Assembly: GCA_028691905.1 (NCBI GenBank)
Contig: JAQUYJ010000057.1
Location: 1-6,240, forward strand
Length of the DNA stretch: 6,240 nt
Source: Bacilli bacterium
GTDB taxonomy: Bacteria; Bacillota_I; Bacilli_A; ML615J-28; CAG-698
Reading direction: 5' to 3'
This document shows, piece by piece, positions 5,641 to 6,240 of this stretch. The position numbers were made by a program, and so were the translations under genes. The stretch's first letter is position 1. Each line of letters opens with the position of its first letter. The notes below the pieces were generated by a model, which was given only the letters and a program-made list of their open reading frames with translations, was not told the origin of the DNA and did not search any database.

Positions 5641-5715
5641 TGGCAGGGCTAGATTGATTCGAACAATCGAATGACGGGGTCAGAGTCCGTTGCCTTACCA
5701 CTTGGCGATAGCCCT
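5641..5715 (-). tRNA. tRNA-Gln (anticodon CTG)
   Basis: 75 bases including an encoded CCA (5641-5643). Read on the minus strand: acceptor AGGGCTA pairs perfectly with TAGCCCT, D arm GCC-AAGTGGTAA-GGC, T arm GATTG-TTCGAAT-CAATC, discriminator G. The anticodon loop is CTCTGAC, anticodon CTG (plus-strand 5681-5683), and the sequence is close to the Bacillus tRNA-Gln. The anticodon stem ACGGA/CCCGT has one A-C mismatch at its base next to the loop (31-39). It decodes CAG, while a TTG tRNA elsewhere must read CAA. It has its own promoter at 5729-5756 and ends at the bidirectional terminator. Confidence 0.95.
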
Positions 5716-5728
5716 AAAACTCATTACT

Positions 5729-5756
5729 ATTTTACCACTTTTTTCAGTTTTTGCAA
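5729..5756 (-). promoter_or_regulatory. Promoter of tRNA-Gln
   Basis: On the minus strand TTGCAA (5751-5756) and TAAAAT (5729-5734) are separated by 16 bp, with TGG before the -10, giving an extended -10 (TGnTAAAAT). Transcription would begin about seven bases later, just before the tRNA 5' end at 5715. The -35 lies inside the last codons of the radical SAM gene. Confidence 0.65.
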
Positions 5757-6240
5757 GAAAAAAATGGTAAACTAATTAATTTATATTGAAAATCATTCTG
5801 TTTGTAATAAATAAAGAACAATTGGTTTTCAAATGTTTCAATTATTCCATATTTTCGGATATCTTCTTTTGGCAGGTAAGTTAAGAAATGGGGATAAATT
5901 GTTTCAAGAAGGGAGTTTTTTTGTGTCTTGGCCTGCTGCTGCCACCAAATTTTTGGTTTTATTTTAAAATGGGTAAGATAATCCATTTTCATTAAAAACA
6001 AAATTTCTTCTGTATTTTCCTGCTTTGTCTGCATAAAAGAAAACATTGCTTTAAAAAGGTCATCCAGATTGTACTGTAACCAATTGTGGGCTGTACTGAA
6101 GTAGCGATTGAAATCCAAACAAAATTGAAAAAAGGAAGGGCAGTGATCAATTAGGTAACTCATCGTTTTTTTCATGTAACCGGTGTTATAGCATTTATCA
6201 ACGACCTTTTCAACCAGATGAATTTGTGCGATATCTTCTT
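5744..6240 (-). CDS. C-terminal part of a DUF4080-type B12-binding radical SAM protein (partial)
   Basis: The minus-strand frame is open from the window end (6240) to a TGA at 5744-5746, about 164 residues. An ATG at 6173-6175 is internal: there is no stop upstream and coding pattern continues to the edge (EDIAQIHLVEKVVDKCYNTGY before it). The sequence resembles the DUF4080 domain found at the C-terminus of B12-binding/radical SAM enzymes: D..L.LVEKVV..YN.G followed by a hydrophobic helix and FF.F..D, then a repeat-like 'LFLMKMDYLTHFKIKPKIW' where the family has a D-Y-L and K-P-x-W phrase. The catalytic CxxxCxxC cluster site would lie outside the window. The substrate is unknown for the family. 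The call rests on remembered motifs; without them it would be hypothetical. Confidence 0.7.
   Translation of the reverse strand, partial: EDIAQIHLVEKVVDKCYNTGYMKKTMSYLIDHCPSFFQFCLDFNRYFSTAHNWLQYNLDDLFKAMFSFMQTKQENTEEILFLMKMDYLTHFKIKPKIWWQQQAKTQKNSLLETIYPHFLTYLPKEDIRKYGIIETFENQLFFIYYKQNDFQYKLISLPFFSCKN

Noticed and set aside
1..6240. CRISPR array, insertion sequence or prophage
   Set aside because: No repeated spacer pattern, transposase-like frame, terminal inverted repeats or phage gene is visible; the tRNA 3' end has no second copy in the window that would mark an attachment site.

Overview
The window is AT-rich, densely coded DNA from a low-GC Gram-positive bacterium (Bacillota). The case rests on strong AGGAGG-type ribosome binding sites, near-consensus sigma-A promoters, U-tract hairpin terminators, a Bacillus-like tRNA-Gln, and families such as HTH+TPR peptide-pheromone receptors, DUF3137/LemA, HAAS-type membrane proteins and YczE. 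I cannot name the genus from the sequence. A gut Firmicute of the Erysipelotrichia type would fit but is only a guess.

Layout: (1) 1-1634 is the end of a plus-strand operon. It holds the C-terminus of a membrane protein, a DUF3137 two-TM protein and a LemA-family protein, tightly spaced (RBS over stop codon, then a TAATG overlap), closed by a hairpin terminator. (2) 1697-3287 is a self-contained cassette. It has a near-perfect promoter (TTGACT-17-TATAAT) with a dyad at its -35 element, a short gene of 50 codons with a perfect Shine-Dalgarno and a signal-peptide-like N-terminus, then a 420-residue XRE-type HTH plus helical-repeat regulator, then a hairpin. This is the architecture of an RNPP (Rap/NprR/PlcR/PrgX) pheromone-receptor pair, and the short gene is too small for usual gene callers. 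(3) 3344-4893 is a two-gene membrane operon: an approximately 10-TM protein with an N-terminal HAAS/permease-prefix-like domain, and a two-TM protein with a PH-like tail. (4) 4895-5636 is a YczE-like membrane protein with its own promoter; the promoter moves its start from 4912 to 4948. (5) On the minus strand, 5641-6240 holds a tRNA-Gln(CTG) and, upstream of it, the C-terminal part of a DUF4080-type B12-binding radical SAM protein. The tRNA and the YczE gene converge on one bidirectional terminator.

How they may work together: the strongest functional link is peptide plus regulator. The peptide would be secreted, processed, re-imported (Opp-type permease, not in this window) and bound by the helical-repeat domain to change DNA binding at its own promoter. 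The adjacent membrane operon, just downstream, is a plausible but unproven target. The other units look like ordinary housekeeping or poorly characterised envelope genes.
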